Positions 38,041 through 50,386 of a stretch of 64,000 nucleotides of DNA are shown here, in pieces (position 1 is the first letter of the stretch; each line of letters starts with the position of its first letter). The position numbers and the translations under genes were made by a program. Source of the DNA: Agapanthus africanus. Lineage: Eukaryota > Streptophyta > Magnoliopsida > Asparagales > Amaryllidaceae. The stretch spans positions 517,757,772-517,821,771 of the forward strand of contig JASDDO010000001.1 of assembly GCA_030015575.1 (NCBI GenBank). Reading direction: 5' to 3'. A model generated the notes under the pieces. It searched no databases. It saw only the letters and a list, made by a program, of their open reading frames with translations, and was not told the DNA's origin.

Positions 38041-38112
38041 GGGGCTAATAGGATTCAAGCACGCGGGCTGAGGAACAGCAGTATATAGACTTAACTAGTG
38101 AGCTACAAGGTT
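38041..38112 (-). other. tRNA-like segment in the LTR U3 (copy D)
   Basis: The minus strand carries TAGCTCACTAGTTAAG and GTGCTTGAATCC. The A-box is good and the B-box has one more change (TTCGA to CTTGA, a typical methylated-CpG decay). Confidence 0.5.
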
Positions 38113-38225
38113 ATTCTTGCTTTTATTTAACAGAAATTACTTATAACTAATAGTTAGAGCTGAAACACACCTTCATATTTATATTGAACTTGATACAAAC
38201 ATACAGTGATTTCAGGATCGTTACA

Positions 38226-38369
38226 CATTTGCTGTCAACCGTCTCTCCTAATTCATGCACTCTCCCACAAAGTTTCACTGGATGGCACTCAAATGTTTTT
38301 TTTCGTTACCTCAAAGGTACGATATATCATGATTTTTACCTCCGCTGACGATCTTCTCTAACTCTTCAG
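38226..38369. other. Short spacer before the copia remnant
   Basis: No recognisable feature. It is the flank of the old chromovirus and may belong to the copia element that follows. Confidence 0.4.
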
Positions 38370-38850
38370 ACCATCAGTGACTTTGATTAGGGTGGAAGTC
38401 GCAATGACAATCGCTCTTCCACTGCCTATATTATCTATCTAGACTTGAATCCCATCTCATGGAAATCGGCTCGACAAAATACCGTCTCTTGATCCTCCTC
38501 CGAAGCTGAATATAAATCCCCTGCGAATGCCATGGCCGATGTACTATGGGTAAAAAATCTTCTATATGAACTCAAAGTAATTCTGCGAAAACCATCCTCT
38601 CTATACTATGATAATAATGTGGCTACATATCTTAGTGCAGTTCAATCTTCCACTCTCGGATGAAGCGCATTACTTTTGACTATCACTTTGTTTAGGAATG
38701 CGTTGAAAACGACACCATTCGTGTTCACCGCATCAGCACTCATAATCAACTTGCGGATGTTCTCACAAAAGCACTTGGACGCAGTCAATTTCTCAAACCT
38801 CGTTTCAAGATCGGAGTCTCTAACGGAGCCTCAAACTTGCGGAGACATAT
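38370..38850 (+). pseudogene. Ty1/copia RNase H 3' end (broken)
   Basis: With frameshifts and stops the + strand reads the copia RNase H order: a DxD-like start, [19 protein letters not shown], the catalytic-Glu motif [27 protein letters not shown], then HRISTHNQLADVLTKALGR. That last motif is the signature C-terminus of plant copia polyproteins. Upstream RT is missing. It is a fragment with no intact frame. Confidence 0.85.
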
Positions 38851-38922
38851 TAGGAAAGATTTTCATAACCGATGCAGATTTTTGTGATTACAAAACTTTC
38901 ATTAACTTTTCTGATTTTTTTT

Positions 38923-39079
38923 GTTAGGAAAGATTTTATTTTAGTCATGTAAAATGTATATATACACCTTTGAGATTCAATATAAATCAATTAAATTCAA
39001 ACCCTAAATTGCATCTTTTTCAAAATCTTTTAGGGCTTTCGTGCTTTTGTTTTGCTCCCAAAATAAAAGTTAGGAGAAC
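38923..39079 (+). mobile_element. Probable short copia LTR
   Basis: TGTTAGGAAAG begins shortly after the RNase H remnant, a TATATATACACC promoter-like stretch follows near 38958, and GGAGAACA near 39079 could be the end. Length and start fit copia LTRs. The right boundary is uncertain because no second LTR or target duplication was found. Confidence 0.45.
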
Positions 39080-39900
39080 AGCTTATGTGACTAAGCATGC
39101 CGTTACTATTTCCACCTAAAGGCATTCCAAATTGAAGCATACATAGGAGTTCACTAATGGCTTACACATTCCTTTCATCTATCCATTTATTTATCTTGAT
39201 TGAAAATATAATAACTTACCACAACCATCATACATGTATATGTCATTTGTTTGAGCAATCAAATCAAAACAATATATCATAAGCAAGAATGTTGTGATCC
39301 TACTAATCATAGAATTTTTCTATCTGAAGAAAGATATAAACTACTCTTTCATTCATTTTCATGGCTGACAAGGCCTGTTTAATCGATTTCCAAGTTTTCT
39401 TCTTTTAACGGATCTGATTCAAAAAACCATTAAGGTAACCGAGCATTTAACATTAGACAATACTGCTCCGCACAACATTACTTCAATTCATTTTTTTTTC
39501 CAGCCATGCAAAATAGTCGTATTAATAGATGTTGTAGATTATACTGTCGCGATTCTTTATTCATAAGAGCATAGACTTACGCCGGTTCATATATCACATT
39601 CTTATTTTAACAGTTTGTTGCAGATAACTAATTCAGACGCTTGTGAGCATATTGAACTATCCATGTAGCTCAGGGTGTTTGTTTAGACATAATTACTTTT
39701 GACTGATATTAACAAAATGTTATGATTTGGTTTATTATTTTTACATTGTTACTGTAAGTATATATTAATGGTAGGTGTGAAGTCTTCCTTGACTTTCATG
39801 ATGATTTGTAGGCAAGGCCAGCTTTATGTACAATCTAGGTAAATTAAATCAAAAATAGAATCACATAATAACTTAGGGGAAAAAATGGCAAAAAACTTCT
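39080..39900. other. Intergenic, AT-rich, no feature seen
   Basis: Upstream region of the UBP15-like gene. I see no gene or repeat that can be named. Confidence 0.5.
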
Positions 39901-39938
39901 AAATAATTACCAAAATCCTAAATAATTACCAAAATCCT
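39901..39938. repeat. Perfect 19-bp direct repeat before a TATA box
   Basis: AAATAATTACCAAAATCCT occurs twice in tandem (39901-39919 and 39920-39938), 12 bp upstream of the TATA-like box at 39951. Confidence 0.85.
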
Positions 39939-39950
39939 ATGAGGGTGGGA

Positions 39951-39958
39951 TATAAAAG
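39951..39958 (+). promoter_or_regulatory. Candidate TATA box of the UBP15-like gene
   Basis: TATAAAAG in a TA-poor local context, about 1.55 kb before the start codon. That distance is acceptable if the 5' leader is spliced (candidate intron 40271-41475). A GA-rich leader stretch follows at 40130-40155. Confidence 0.45.
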
Positions 39959-40270
39959 GAAAAGCTCTCATGTACTGAAAAGAGCAGCAAGAGTTCCTTG
40001 CTTGGTAGGACACATACGAGAAATTCTTAGCATATCTGAAAAAAGTTTTTATCCATCAAGTTTCTTTTTAGATCTCTAATATTATAATGTTTTCAATGTC
40101 CTTTTACATTATAATTGCTCTTTGTTTAGAGAGAGAGGAGAGAGAAAGAGAGTTCAGAGCTTTTTGTCATTCTCTTTCCTTTCTTCTTTGTTATAGCTGC
40201 TGAGGAATCAAGGAATCTTTTATCATCAGGCTTCTGAGGATTTCTCTCTTGTTTGTTAATTCCAATGGTG

Positions 40271-41475
40271 GTAAGAATGAAGAAAGCACTTTACTTTCTC
40301 TTTTCTTTTTTTAAAATCTTACTTTTCTTCAAATTACCAAAATCATTGATTGGTTTTGGAATCATGGTTTGATTGGAAATGCTGGGTGTTATCTAGATTT
40401 GTTAAAAAGATTGATTTTTTAACCTTTTTTTGGGTTTTATTTTACTAATTGGGCATCTTGCAATGAAGGGTTTTTGGGAAATTTCAATTGGGTTTGTTGG
40501 GAATAGGGTTTTGATTTGATTGGGATGGTAAAATTGAGACCTTTGGGCGAAATGGGTCTTCTGTGAATCTACCCCCTTTTGATTTCTAGGGTTCTTGTTT
40601 GTACTGGAGGATAAAATGTGGGTGTTATCTGCAATTTTTAGCCGTATATCTTACTTCAAATCTTGCCCTTTTTGATTTGGATTGCATGCATGTATGAAAG
40701 CTAGTTTTTTCCCTCATGGGTTTTTGGTAAAGTTGGGTAATCTGTGAATGTGATACTCGCAACCTTTGATTTTGCTGTGATTTTGATCAATTTTCCACAA
40801 AAGATGCTGTTTTCAGGTGTATTGACTTGACCAACAAGCAAAAGATTGTTCTTTCCACCTTGCAAATTGAATCTCTTCAAGCTATGGTAGATGAAGTTTG
40901 GCACTTGAAGCATTGGAATCTTGAAGTAAGTCCCTACTGTTGTTTTCATTGGGATATTCAATTTCCATTCTTCTTCTTTTATAATAACTAGCATTGTTTT
41001 CTTATTGGACTTCTTATCCTTTTTTTAAGGGATCTCTTGATGAACTTGACTTCTCATGGCACAAGTTAACTTAGGTATTTTTGACAAACTTTTTTTATAA
41101 TTTATGATTGTTCTTAATACTAAACAGAGGGTTAATTCCGCAACGCTTCTCCCTCATTTAGTTTACTCTGTGTAGCACTTATCGACTCTCAAATCATTTC
41201 TGTTCATTGACTAAAACCCACAGAAACACTCAAATTCTACTCTAAACAACACAGGTTGCGGTACATATTTAGACAATAACTTGGGCTGTTTAGAGTGTTT
41301 TCAATTGGCTTTGGTCATTGAGCAGAGGGGGTGTTTGTGCAAATAAATCACTCGAGGGGTTGTAAATGCTCTAATTGGAAACTTAGGGGTGTCTTATGCA
41401 ATTAACCCTATCAGACGACCATTCACATTAAATTTGGTAACTTTGTGTAAATTCAAATTTGTGAAGAGCTTGTAG
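40271..41475 (+). other. Candidate 5'-leader intron of the UBP15-like gene
   Basis: There is a donor at AATGGTG/GTAAGA (40271) and an acceptor at GAGCTTGTAG (41471-41475), 26 bases before the start codon. The region between is T-rich and holds a MITE. The ATG just before the donor would open a frame different from the main one, so it would act as an upstream ORF if transcribed. Confidence 0.4.
41129..41408. mobile_element. MITE with GGGTTAATT ends
   Basis: The left end GGGTTAATTCCGCAA and the right end GCAATTAACCC are inverted over about 9-14 bp. The 280-bp body has no coding capacity. No clear target duplication was found, so the superfamily is open. Confidence 0.5.
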
Positions 41476-41501
41476 GGAATTGGGAGTATGTTGTTGCTGA
41501 C

Positions 41502-44500
41502 ATGCTCGAGCCTAGGGAAGCCGATTTGCCAGTTCTTTTTCTGATCTTGGTTGTGCTTCCCTTAGTAATTTATGTTTTACTCGGAAGATGGAGCGATGCT
41601 TCGGAGAAAAAAGCAAGAATAAGTATGCTTTCTCAATTAACCGCTGAAGAAGCTTTTAGAGTCGAAGAAGTCGCACTGGTAAATGTTGTTACACCGACTG
41701 TGCCTTGTCCGAAAATTCCCTTTTATGAATGCGCCAAATGTTTTGCCCCTGCAACTACCCGCTGCTCGAAATGCAAATCTGTCAGATATTGGTATGTCCA
41801 ATTGCCACTATTAACTATTTGCTTGCTTGATTTTTTTTAGCTCATTGCTAAAAATCAGTTTGCTCCATGACCATTTCTATAATTTGCTTCCATAATAGAA
41901 GAGGGCCAAATTTACTTGAGAAATTGATTTCGCAAAAATAAAATCTAGCTATTTGTAATGTCAATTATGGAATATATCTCTTTACAGGGAAACGATAAGA
42001 TATAGGAGGTGAATTTTAAATGTCTACGAAGCGCGATCTCTTCTTTTGGTACTACTGGAACGGTAGCAGAACCTTAATTTAGGAGCAAAATGCGAAAGTT
42101 TGTTCATAGAAAATTTACTATGCAGGTGGCTCGTAACTATTTTTCTCGTACATGCATTGGAAATAGACAAACACCCATGGAACTAACCGAACTATTCTCT
42201 TATGTGTACCGACTAGCTAGGTTATGTGTCAAGGGCTTGGAAGCTCGATTCGAGCTTCTTTCAAGTCCATAACTTTCATGGAGCTTATGATACTTATCTA
42301 CTAGCATTAGGCTAGCTTATCGTCTATCTTTTCACGGAATTGGTCTGTTGTCTGTTGCTCGAACTCAACCCTCCCTCCTTTTATGGCTTTGCTCCTTTCC
42401 AGTCTTCATCACATTCTGTTATCACTCACTTCACTAATGAGAGGAAGGAATCACTCATCAACTCGAGCAAAGAGTCCTCAAATAACTGAGACCCGTTACT
42501 CGAACTCAACTCCTGGACTATGTGATATGCGGACCTAACAGGAAAAGCTTTATCAGAGTAAGGATCATTAATAATTACTTTACTGCGGCATTTATGTATT
42601 CCTAATGTTTGGGACCAATTGCAATCTGAGACGAGTTGTGGTTAGGTCGAGTCTCAATGTTCAAGGAGAAAGGATTCTTCTCTAGGGGCCCAAGAAAAAA
42701 CATGCAAAATGTTACAATCATTTTTATAGACCGTTCACCATATAAATAAAATGCCTTTTTAATGCAATAATACGTGTATTTTTGCCTACCCTTAGTAGTT
42801 GCCTTTGTTTAAATAGAAGGAGTTTGATGGCAATGTACCTAAGAAATTGTACCCTAGCATAATAATAGATAAATCCGTCCATAGATTTAGTTTCTGCTTT
42901 TAAAAGATAATAAGTAAAAGCTGGATGTTAAATTTGCTATATCTAAGGTGAGACCTATAATAATCCTCATATATTGATAAAAGGCGCTTTGGTATTCGTT
43001 CATATTAGAGATCAGAATAAGTGCGGAATTTATTTTTATCTGATTTAGATATATAGTAAGCATATTTGATGCAGGATTTTTCCATTTTAGATAAGGATCA
43101 AACCATACATTATTAATTAGAAATAATTGGAGGTAGATTTAATAGGAAACAATTGAGCAAGGTTGGAAACTTTGTCCTGAAAATGGAGTACTGCCAAAGT
43201 TATACATGCTCAACTTGTAAAATGACACTTGCTAATCCAGTTTCCGCATTCAATATTGAAGTCGACAGATCAAAATAGATTCCCATGTCACTTTAGAAGC
43301 CGTGTGCACCCTTCCCCCCCCCCCCCAATTTTTCATTAGATCAAGGGAACTAATTTCTTAAAGCAACTATTGTTTTACATGGTATCATACTCCTAAACTT
43401 CAGTACATATTATTAAATGCAGTGAATTTGTTATAATTTGGCCGATTTTTATGAGGATTATGGATAAACTGTAATCATAATATGAATATAATCAAGAGCA
43501 AAGCCATATATTTAACTTTTTCTATAAGCATTATCATTTAGGATATTACTTGAACAAGATCTATTCTATAGGCTTGAATGATTGTATCGTTATCCTTGAG
43601 TTGTAAGGTGTATAAATTTCGTTGGGGCTGGCACGTTAAGTTATCTAAACCCCTGATAATTTGTCTTATTGCACGACTTATGAGTCTTTATCATTACATG
43701 TTTTCAGTTCCGGAAGGTGCCAAATAATGCACTGGAGGGACGGCCACAAAAATGAATGTCAGCAACTTGCCCGCGCTCGAAATCTTACTTTAAGTGCTGA
43801 TTCTATTAAAATTAGGCCCTTCATAGTTGACGACTCTCAGCATGGAGATTTTCTTTATGATGCATCAAGTGTTGCTTCTATTACAATAAACGATGTGCCT
43901 TACACTACGACGCCGGAAAGAAAATTATCAGCGTCGGAAAAACGAGTTCCCAATAAAGTAAAAAAAGAAATGGTCAGAAGTAGTGGTGTTTCTTCTGCAT
44001 GTGCATTTGTAGACGCTGTTGACTCTGGCGATACTTCGGCTACATGTGGGCTTTCATCAAAGGATGCTTCATTGGAAAATAAGGTTTTTATCATTTTTTT
44101 ATTGCAGCAGATGTTATTTTAGGAAATGGGCCTGCATTATCGCTGTAGAGAGTTAGCTATAGTGAAGCTGGTGTTGCAACAACCCATTAGTTGTTGACTT
44201 AAAGTAAGCCCATCATTTAAATGATGATGTGGATCTCTTCACTTTATATAATTGGCAACACTCATTGGGGCATTGCCAAATCAGCTTCACTTGTAGGCCT
44301 CGGTCAATTTTTAGTCATTTTTTAACGCATCATAATTTTTCTTTTCGGGTGATTTCAGTTGGGAAGTGAAAGCTTCACCTCGTCCTTTGAAGCTAATAGA
44401 TTTCAAGACACCACTACACTGAGAAATCTTTCACATCAACCGCATAAGATAACGATGGAAAATAGAAACATGGTTAAACCAAAAGGTGTCGCTGAAAATT

Positions 44501-47500
44501 CAGAGAACGGGGTAAATGAGTGTGGAACTAGCACGATTTTCACTTCAGAGGATGGGTTTAACTCTTCTAGCGAAGCATTAGACTTGAATTGCTCAGCTGA
44601 AGATACTTCAATTAGAGGAGGTGTAATGTATATGAGACCTCCATACACATTGGGATCCACGAGTCTGACATCTCAAAAATCAGCTAGATTTATGGATGAT
44701 GAATCTAGTAGGTTATTCTGCATGTGTTCAAAATTGCCCCGATGCATATTTCATGGCTTTAGCACTCTAATTCTTTAATTATTTTCTGTTTCTCTAGGAG
44801 TCTCCTCTAATTATGTCTCCACAAGTGCCCCATTACAGCACTGCAATGGTTCAAGAAAATCCTCAAAAGTTGAAAAACCAAACATCATGGGATTAATAAA
44901 TGATTGTAGCAAGATTAAGGTGCATTCCTATTTAATAAAGGTCATGTCAATTTATCTGTTTTTGTACCGATTCTTTGAACTGAATGTTATGCAATAATAA
45001 ATGCCTCAGATGCTGTTTCCATATGAAGAGCTCGTGAAGTATTTCCAATGCGAACTTTGGGGCGTATCTCCTAGAGGACTTCTGAATTGTGGAAACAGGT
45101 ACATCATGATAATTGTTAATTTCTAGATAATTCTAATGAGCTTGTGAAGTATTCCATAGATTTACTTACATGACTTCTTTAAGTACTTCTGGATTTTCTG
45201 TATCTCATTGATCACGTTATTGGTTTTTTTTCCGCAGTTGTTATGCTAATGCTGTCTTGCAATGTCTGACCTGCACAAAGCCCCTCATGGTCTACTTACT
45301 TCGGAGATCACATTCCAAAACCTGTAATTTCATCTCTTTCAACGATTTGTGAACTATAATACACAAAATGATGACCAGCCTAACTCTAAAGAAGATATCT
45401 GGAGTTATAATTTATAAGGTTGGATCCGTGCGGGACCGACCTCCTCCCTAAATAAATTGGTGCTTTTAAACATCCTGCCATAGTGCCATTGCGCCATAAC
45501 TCTGAAGTTATGATGAAGGTTGAGAGATATAGTTTTATATTCTAATAAACCCCCCCTCCCCCCGCACCACCACCACCAAAAAAAAAGTTGAGCGCCTTGT
45601 TTATGGTCCATAACCTAGGAGTTTGCGCATCGGTGTTATTTTTAATTAATCCGCTTTTAAAATGCACCTAATGGAATTTAAACTTCGGTTGCTCTGGTAC
45701 CATCTGAAAGACTTGCCACTGAACCATAACTCCGATATTAATATGAGGCTTGAGTGTGCATTCTGATATTCTTAATAGAGTGCATACCTGGAAACTTGTG
45801 ACCTTCCTGCCACAATTATAATGTCATGTCTACTTTGGTCACCCCTTAGTTAGATTATGTTACAAGTATAACAAATATAAAAAATTTATACTCAATTTGT
45901 TTATTGTATTTATTAGGCCGGGTTAGAGATTGGTGCCTCATGTGTGAACTTGAGCATCATGTGTTGATGTTGCGAGAAGGTGGTGGGCCCATGTCCCCTA
46001 GTAGAATCCTTTCAAACATGAGGAACATTGGATGTAGAATGGGTGGCGGGAACCAAGAGGATGCTCATGAATTTCTTAGGTGGGATAAAATATATGAGGC
46101 TTACTTTTGCAAAGCTTAGGTCAATTTTTTTCTGGCTGAATTACGGGAAACCCTTCACTCTTTCTCATGTAGCAAGATATCGAATCAACTTCTACATAGC
46201 CGGCTTTAAAGATTTCACCCAACTTTAATAAACGTTATTTTTTGGGGGGCAATTTTTCTTTCTCAAAATTTGAGGGAAAAAATCAACATATGTTGAAGTT
46301 GGGTATAGTATGGTGCAGCTTTTTAAAAGTTAGCATGGTATCTTGCTATATAAGCAAAAGTTTGAGGGTATCCTGCAATTTAGCAAATTTCTTCTTAGCT
46401 TCCTTGCATAGCGGAAAGTTTTAAACTATAGATATGCTTTTGCTGAGGAGAATTGTTACTCTCTTAAATCAAATAGGCATTTTGACTTAGAAACTCAGTG
46501 GTGGAAATTGCATCAGGCTTCTTGTGATGTCTATGCAATCTATATGCCTTGAGGGTCTCGGTGGTGAGAAGCAAGTACATCCAAGATTGCAAGAGACGAC
46601 ACTGATACAACAAATATTTGGCGGGCGTCTTAAATCAAAGGTGATTCTGTTTAATTTGGTCTCTAGTTTATGAATTGTATTATTTTAGTTTGATGTTTTC
46701 ACGAACTCTATGAGGTGGATGCGTCTAAATCTTAAGTCGTCAACTGCTCCAATTACAGATTCATACTTGCGTTATAGCCTGAATTATGCTGACGACTTCG
46801 TTTTTGATAACATATATACTGTACATTTAGCTGATGATAAGTAGATTAAAATGGAAAGTCGAAATCTTCATAATCTAGTTAATGTAAGTTTCTTGTAAGT
46901 GGTTTGGCTTCGTAGTTTACATGAGTTGGGAATTAATATAGCCCCTTTATAGCATGAGTGTTCTTGTTTGTGCATAAAATACTAAGTTTAAGTTAATGAA
47001 CTTCAATGTTAAACAGGTAGTAGTTCTGTATTTGGTTGGCCAGCGCATAATGCATAAATGTATTATCTGCCCCATAATACACAAACAAAAAATTTAAAAA
47101 TAAGTATAGAAGTATCTCTAAATGATAGGTAAGATAGAAGAAATTATGCCAACAGAAAGAAAATTGAAAGGTTTGGGCCTTTATTTAGTGGATATTTAGT
47201 TTGGGTTTTGTGTCTTTGATATCATGTAGCTTATGTCTACTTTCTTTGCATTTGCTTAAATGGTCATTTGTTTGCATATGTCACATAACGATGTGGTTAC
47301 TAGTTTCAAACATTTGACCAACAATTAATTGGCCTTTTTAACCTTGTTTTACAACACTGTTGATCATTCTCCTGAATTTAAATAGGTTAAGTGCATGAGG
47401 TGCCATCTCGAGTCTGAAAGATATGAAAATATCATGGACCTTACGCTAGAGATACATGGTTGGGTTGAATCGCTCGAGGATGCACTTACACAATTTACTG

Positions 47501-50386
47501 CACCCGAGGATTTAGATGGAGAGAACATGTATAGATGTGGAAGGTTTGATCAGGATAATCATGTACTCGATTATTTAAAATGTATATATTTATTTTCCCT
47601 TTTTAACTTTTACCGCTCATTATTCATTGTAGGTGTGCTGCATATGTTAAAGCCCGGAAGCAGTTAAGTGTTCATGAGGTGCCAAATATATTAACAATAG
47701 TCCTAAAGAGATTTCAGGTAAAAAGTTTTATATGGATTTTGTTAGTGCTATATATAAAGGTTTTTTGGTTGAGTTTTTGTAGATTGTTGTATAATTGCTA
47801 TATTGAACCTCAGAGATTTCCTTGTGTTCTTTTGGAGTACAGTCCAATAGTTAATCAAATGTTGACCTTTGTTCAACAAAGAATTCTTTATTTGTTCATG
47901 TTCAGTTCAATGAATTCTTCTTCTTATATGTGTCCGTGTAGGACTTTTGGCTCATTACTCTTACTGTCTTGCATGCATTCTTCTCCGATTTCAATTTTTG
48001 ATGATTTCATCCGTAAAAAACAGTGAATTAAGTTTGCGGTTCTACGCAAGTCCCTTTTGGCATATGTTAGGGGAATATTTTAGCTGCAAATATTCTTGGT
48101 GGTGGGATTAGAACCTAGAATCTTTCGCTCTTAGAGAGAGCTCTGATGCTATGCTGGTTGTACACTTCACCCAAAAGATAACTCCTGAGAAAAACTTGAG
48201 CCAAATTAATTAGTTCGCATCCATGATATTATGAGGCTTATTTCGCTAAAACGGCCTGTGGTTTACCCGGCTTACCCAATCCCCACTAAGGTTACAACCC
48301 ATCACCAAAACCCCCCCAGACGTTACTTTCCGTTAAACAACACCCCTGACCGTTCATTTTTACATGAATTGACCCAACTATCCTGAAATGCTAAAGCGGC
48401 TGATATAGGAAGAGGAGGGCAATTGAGGATAAAAGAGGTTGAAAAGTATAAAAACTAACGCGCGCGTGCAGTTTAACGGAAGGTAATGTCAGGGGTTTCG
48501 GTGAGGTTTTGGGCAAGTCGGGTAACCCATGTGGTGATTTTGGTGAAATAACCATAGACTATCTACTACATGACAATAAAATGCCAATGTCAACGCCTTC
48601 GATTCTGAAAGATCTTCCGGTTATGTTGCTCGGTGTTGCTAGTTGTTTCTAACATATTGAACTCACCAAACATTTAGGTCTGTTACTGTATTGATTCTGT
48701 TGCTTGTGATTCTTTATGTTGGAACCAGGATCTCTTTGTTTTATCTCAATACTTCTATCATGTGATATAGCTATGCCTTCATCAAATATTTAACCAGCAC
48801 GTCTATTTTGTACTGTAATACTGTGTCTTCTTCCTTAAAGTCAGATAACAATGCTTAGAATTTGGTGCGACGATGCTGCAGTTGGATTTTAGATCCTGAT
48901 ATTTTATTATCCGAATTAAGTTTGATATCTTCATATGTATTTATCTTCAAATTTCGAATTCTAACCTATTTCATGGGTATCTCATAATTTTATCTGATTT
49001 TTGTGCAGTCAGGGAGATATGGTAAAATCAATAAATGTGTAACGTTTCCCGAAATGCTTGACATGATTCCATTTGTGTCTGGGACTTCTGATAGCCCTCC
49101 GCTTTACATGTTGTACGGGGTTATTGTGCATTTGGATACCCTAAACGCATCGTTCTCTGGGCATTATGTGTCGTATGTTAAAGATCTACAAGGCACATGG
49201 TTCAGAATCGACGACTCAGAGGTATATTCTGATTTTCGAGAAAAATACTAAATTTCATTAAACTACCCTTAACTATTGTCTTTATCATTCAACTATCCTA
49301 AAAGTTTTTTTTATAATAAACCCCCTTCAACTTTGGTTCATTGGTTGTAAGGGAGTTTTCTTTCTCACTAAAATACCCTTAAAATGTTTCACTTTTAAGG
49401 GAACTTGCTGTGAGAAGAAAAAAAACTCTTAAGGTGGTTAACTGAAATTATTCATGCTTGAGGGTAGTTTAAAGGAATTTAGTCTAAAATATCTCTCATT
49501 GTATAGAAATTCCGGCGTTAATTTTGCAAATATGGTGCTATATTCATCTTGGTAGGCTTATTTATTCCTTATTTTTTCTTGCAGGTACAGGCTGTTTCAT
49601 TGAGTGAGGTAATGTCGGAAGGCACATATATTTTATTTTACTCAAGGTAAATTCAAATTTAATGCATCTACCATTTTGTTCTAATAAATCTAAATTGCAA
49701 GAAACCTTCCTCACTTTTACTGCTATATCCACGCTTTATGTTAATACCGTCCACGTTTTATCAAATTTAGACCCCTGCATATCAAGGTTTTTTTTTTTCA
49801 TTTTCTTCAACTTGCTACCAAATTAACCATAGTTGGGTAGTTTGGAAATAAAACGCTGCAGAAAATAAAATAAAATAAAATAGCATCCGTTATGGCTGCA
49901 CTTAGGTCATTTCCACGACCTCCAAGAACCTACATTGAGAAAGCATCGGTGCCCAAGACCCAGAAAACCTCAAGACACGGGCAGCACATTCAACGCAAGC
50001 AAAGCGGGGAAGAAAGTTCAAGAAACGATGTTAACTATTCTAAAGAGGGGAGCATTCACCCAAGAGGAGAAATTAGCATGGAATTTTCCGATGCTACATC
50101 AAGCGATTGGTCGATCTTCACGAGCTCAGACGAGTCATCTTTCACCACCGAAAGCACCCGAGACTCGGTCAGCACAATCGACCACACGGACTCAACCGGG
50201 CTCGATCCAATCTCTTCAATATTTGCACCGCCTTTTTATTTGCCCGAATACAATCAGAGCAACACAATCTCATGCACGAAGTTCTCATCTTGTAGGCCCC
50301 AGACAAGGTACTTCTCTGAGAGACGAGGTTTCGTTATCGATTATGTACATAAGGAAGGAAGTTCTAGAAGTAACTGTAATTTGTAG
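41502..50386 (+). CDS. UBP15: UBP15-type ubiquitin carboxyl-terminal hydrolase (13 coding exons)
   Basis: Deubiquitinase that removes ubiquitin from proteins. In Arabidopsis UBP15 promotes cell proliferation and organ growth downstream of DA1. Exons: 41502-41791, 43708-44083, 44359-44707, 44798-44919, 45010-45098, 45238-45323, 45917-46079, 46517-46640, 47386-47543, 47633-47717, 49009-49221, 49585-49646, 49906-50386. All joins use GT-AG and keep frame, giving 2598 bases and 865 aa. The N-terminus [10 protein letters not shown] leads into a hydrophobic anchor (about 9-27), then a MYND zinc finger (C77, C80, C88, C91, C97, C101, H110, C114) split by intron 1. A variable Ser-rich linker follows (115-379). 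The USP domain has Cys410 in [13 protein letters not shown], zinc-ribbon cysteines (KCMRCH, YRC, RCAAY) and His666 in SGHYVSYVK, followed by Asp682/683. The Ser-rich tail contains [19 protein letters not shown], typical of the UBP15/16/17 group. The start and anchor fit UBP15 better than UBP16. Exact orthology would need a tree. Confidence 0.95.
43309..43326. repeat. Poly-C run in intron 1
   Basis: A C-rich run of about 18 bases, mostly uninterrupted C, within the 1.9-kb first intron. The rest of that intron shows only AT-rich sequence and a short near-palindrome (GAAGCTCGATTCGAGCTTC, near 42240). Confidence 0.8.
48238..48551. mobile_element. MITE in intron 10 of the UBP15-like gene
   Basis: The ends TTATTTCGCTAAAAC and GTTTTGG...GGTGAAATAA form imperfect inverted repeats of about 40 bp, sharing TTATTTC, GGTTTACCCG / CGGGTAACCC and CTTACCCAA / TTGGGCAAG. 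The element is about 314 bp, noncoding, and GC-richer than the intron. Confidence 0.65.
49249..49482. mobile_element. MITE in intron 11 of the UBP15-like gene
   Basis: The left end TAAATTTCATTAAACTACCC and the right end GGGTAGTTTAAAGGAATTTA are inverted over 20 bp with few mismatches. The element is about 234 bp and begins only 27 bp from the exon 11 donor. Confidence 0.7.

Larger units (their letters stand above)
5598..38225 (-). mobile_element. Old Tekay-like chromovirus, interrupted by nested insertions
   Basis: A single minus-strand Ty3/gypsy element can be followed through all its parts: 5' LTR 28291-38225 (split), gag and protease 28148-26579, RT to integrase 13343-8332, polypurine tract 8331-8319, and 3' LTR 8318-5598. 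The order gag-PR-RT-RH-INT with a chromodomain-like C-terminus is that of plant chromoviruses, and the long LTRs (about 3 kb) fit the Tekay/Del group. All frames are broken by stops and frameshifts. The span contains about 22 kb of later insertions (9685-11516, 13344-26573, 29876-36770), each with a target-site duplication. Confidence 0.85.
28291..38225 (-). mobile_element. 5' LTR of the old chromovirus, split by a nested LTR
   Basis: It consists of two pieces, 28291-29875 and 36771-38225, which align consecutively with the 3' LTR 5598-8318. Without the insertion it is about 3035 bp. On the + strand it starts TGTCACGCCCCGC and ends ATCGTTACA. Internal marks repeat those of the 3' LTR: the GGATGTGCGATAATCC block at about 36955, TATA at about 37660 and the tRNA-like segment at 38041-38112. 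Confidence 0.88.

Noticed and set aside
40701-40994. 97-codon minus-strand ORF
   Set aside because: It lies in the candidate leader intron, has no recognisable domain and runs opposite to the gene.
44701-44797. Exon 3 donor at 44710 (AG/GTTATTC)
   Set aside because: That donor puts a stop codon a few codons into exon 4. The donor at 44708 (CTA/GTAGGT) keeps the frame open.
45405-45611. Minus-strand ORF with a Trp/Gly-rich stretch
   Set aside because: It is in an intron of the UBP15-like gene and arises from a simple CCACC/poly-A tract.
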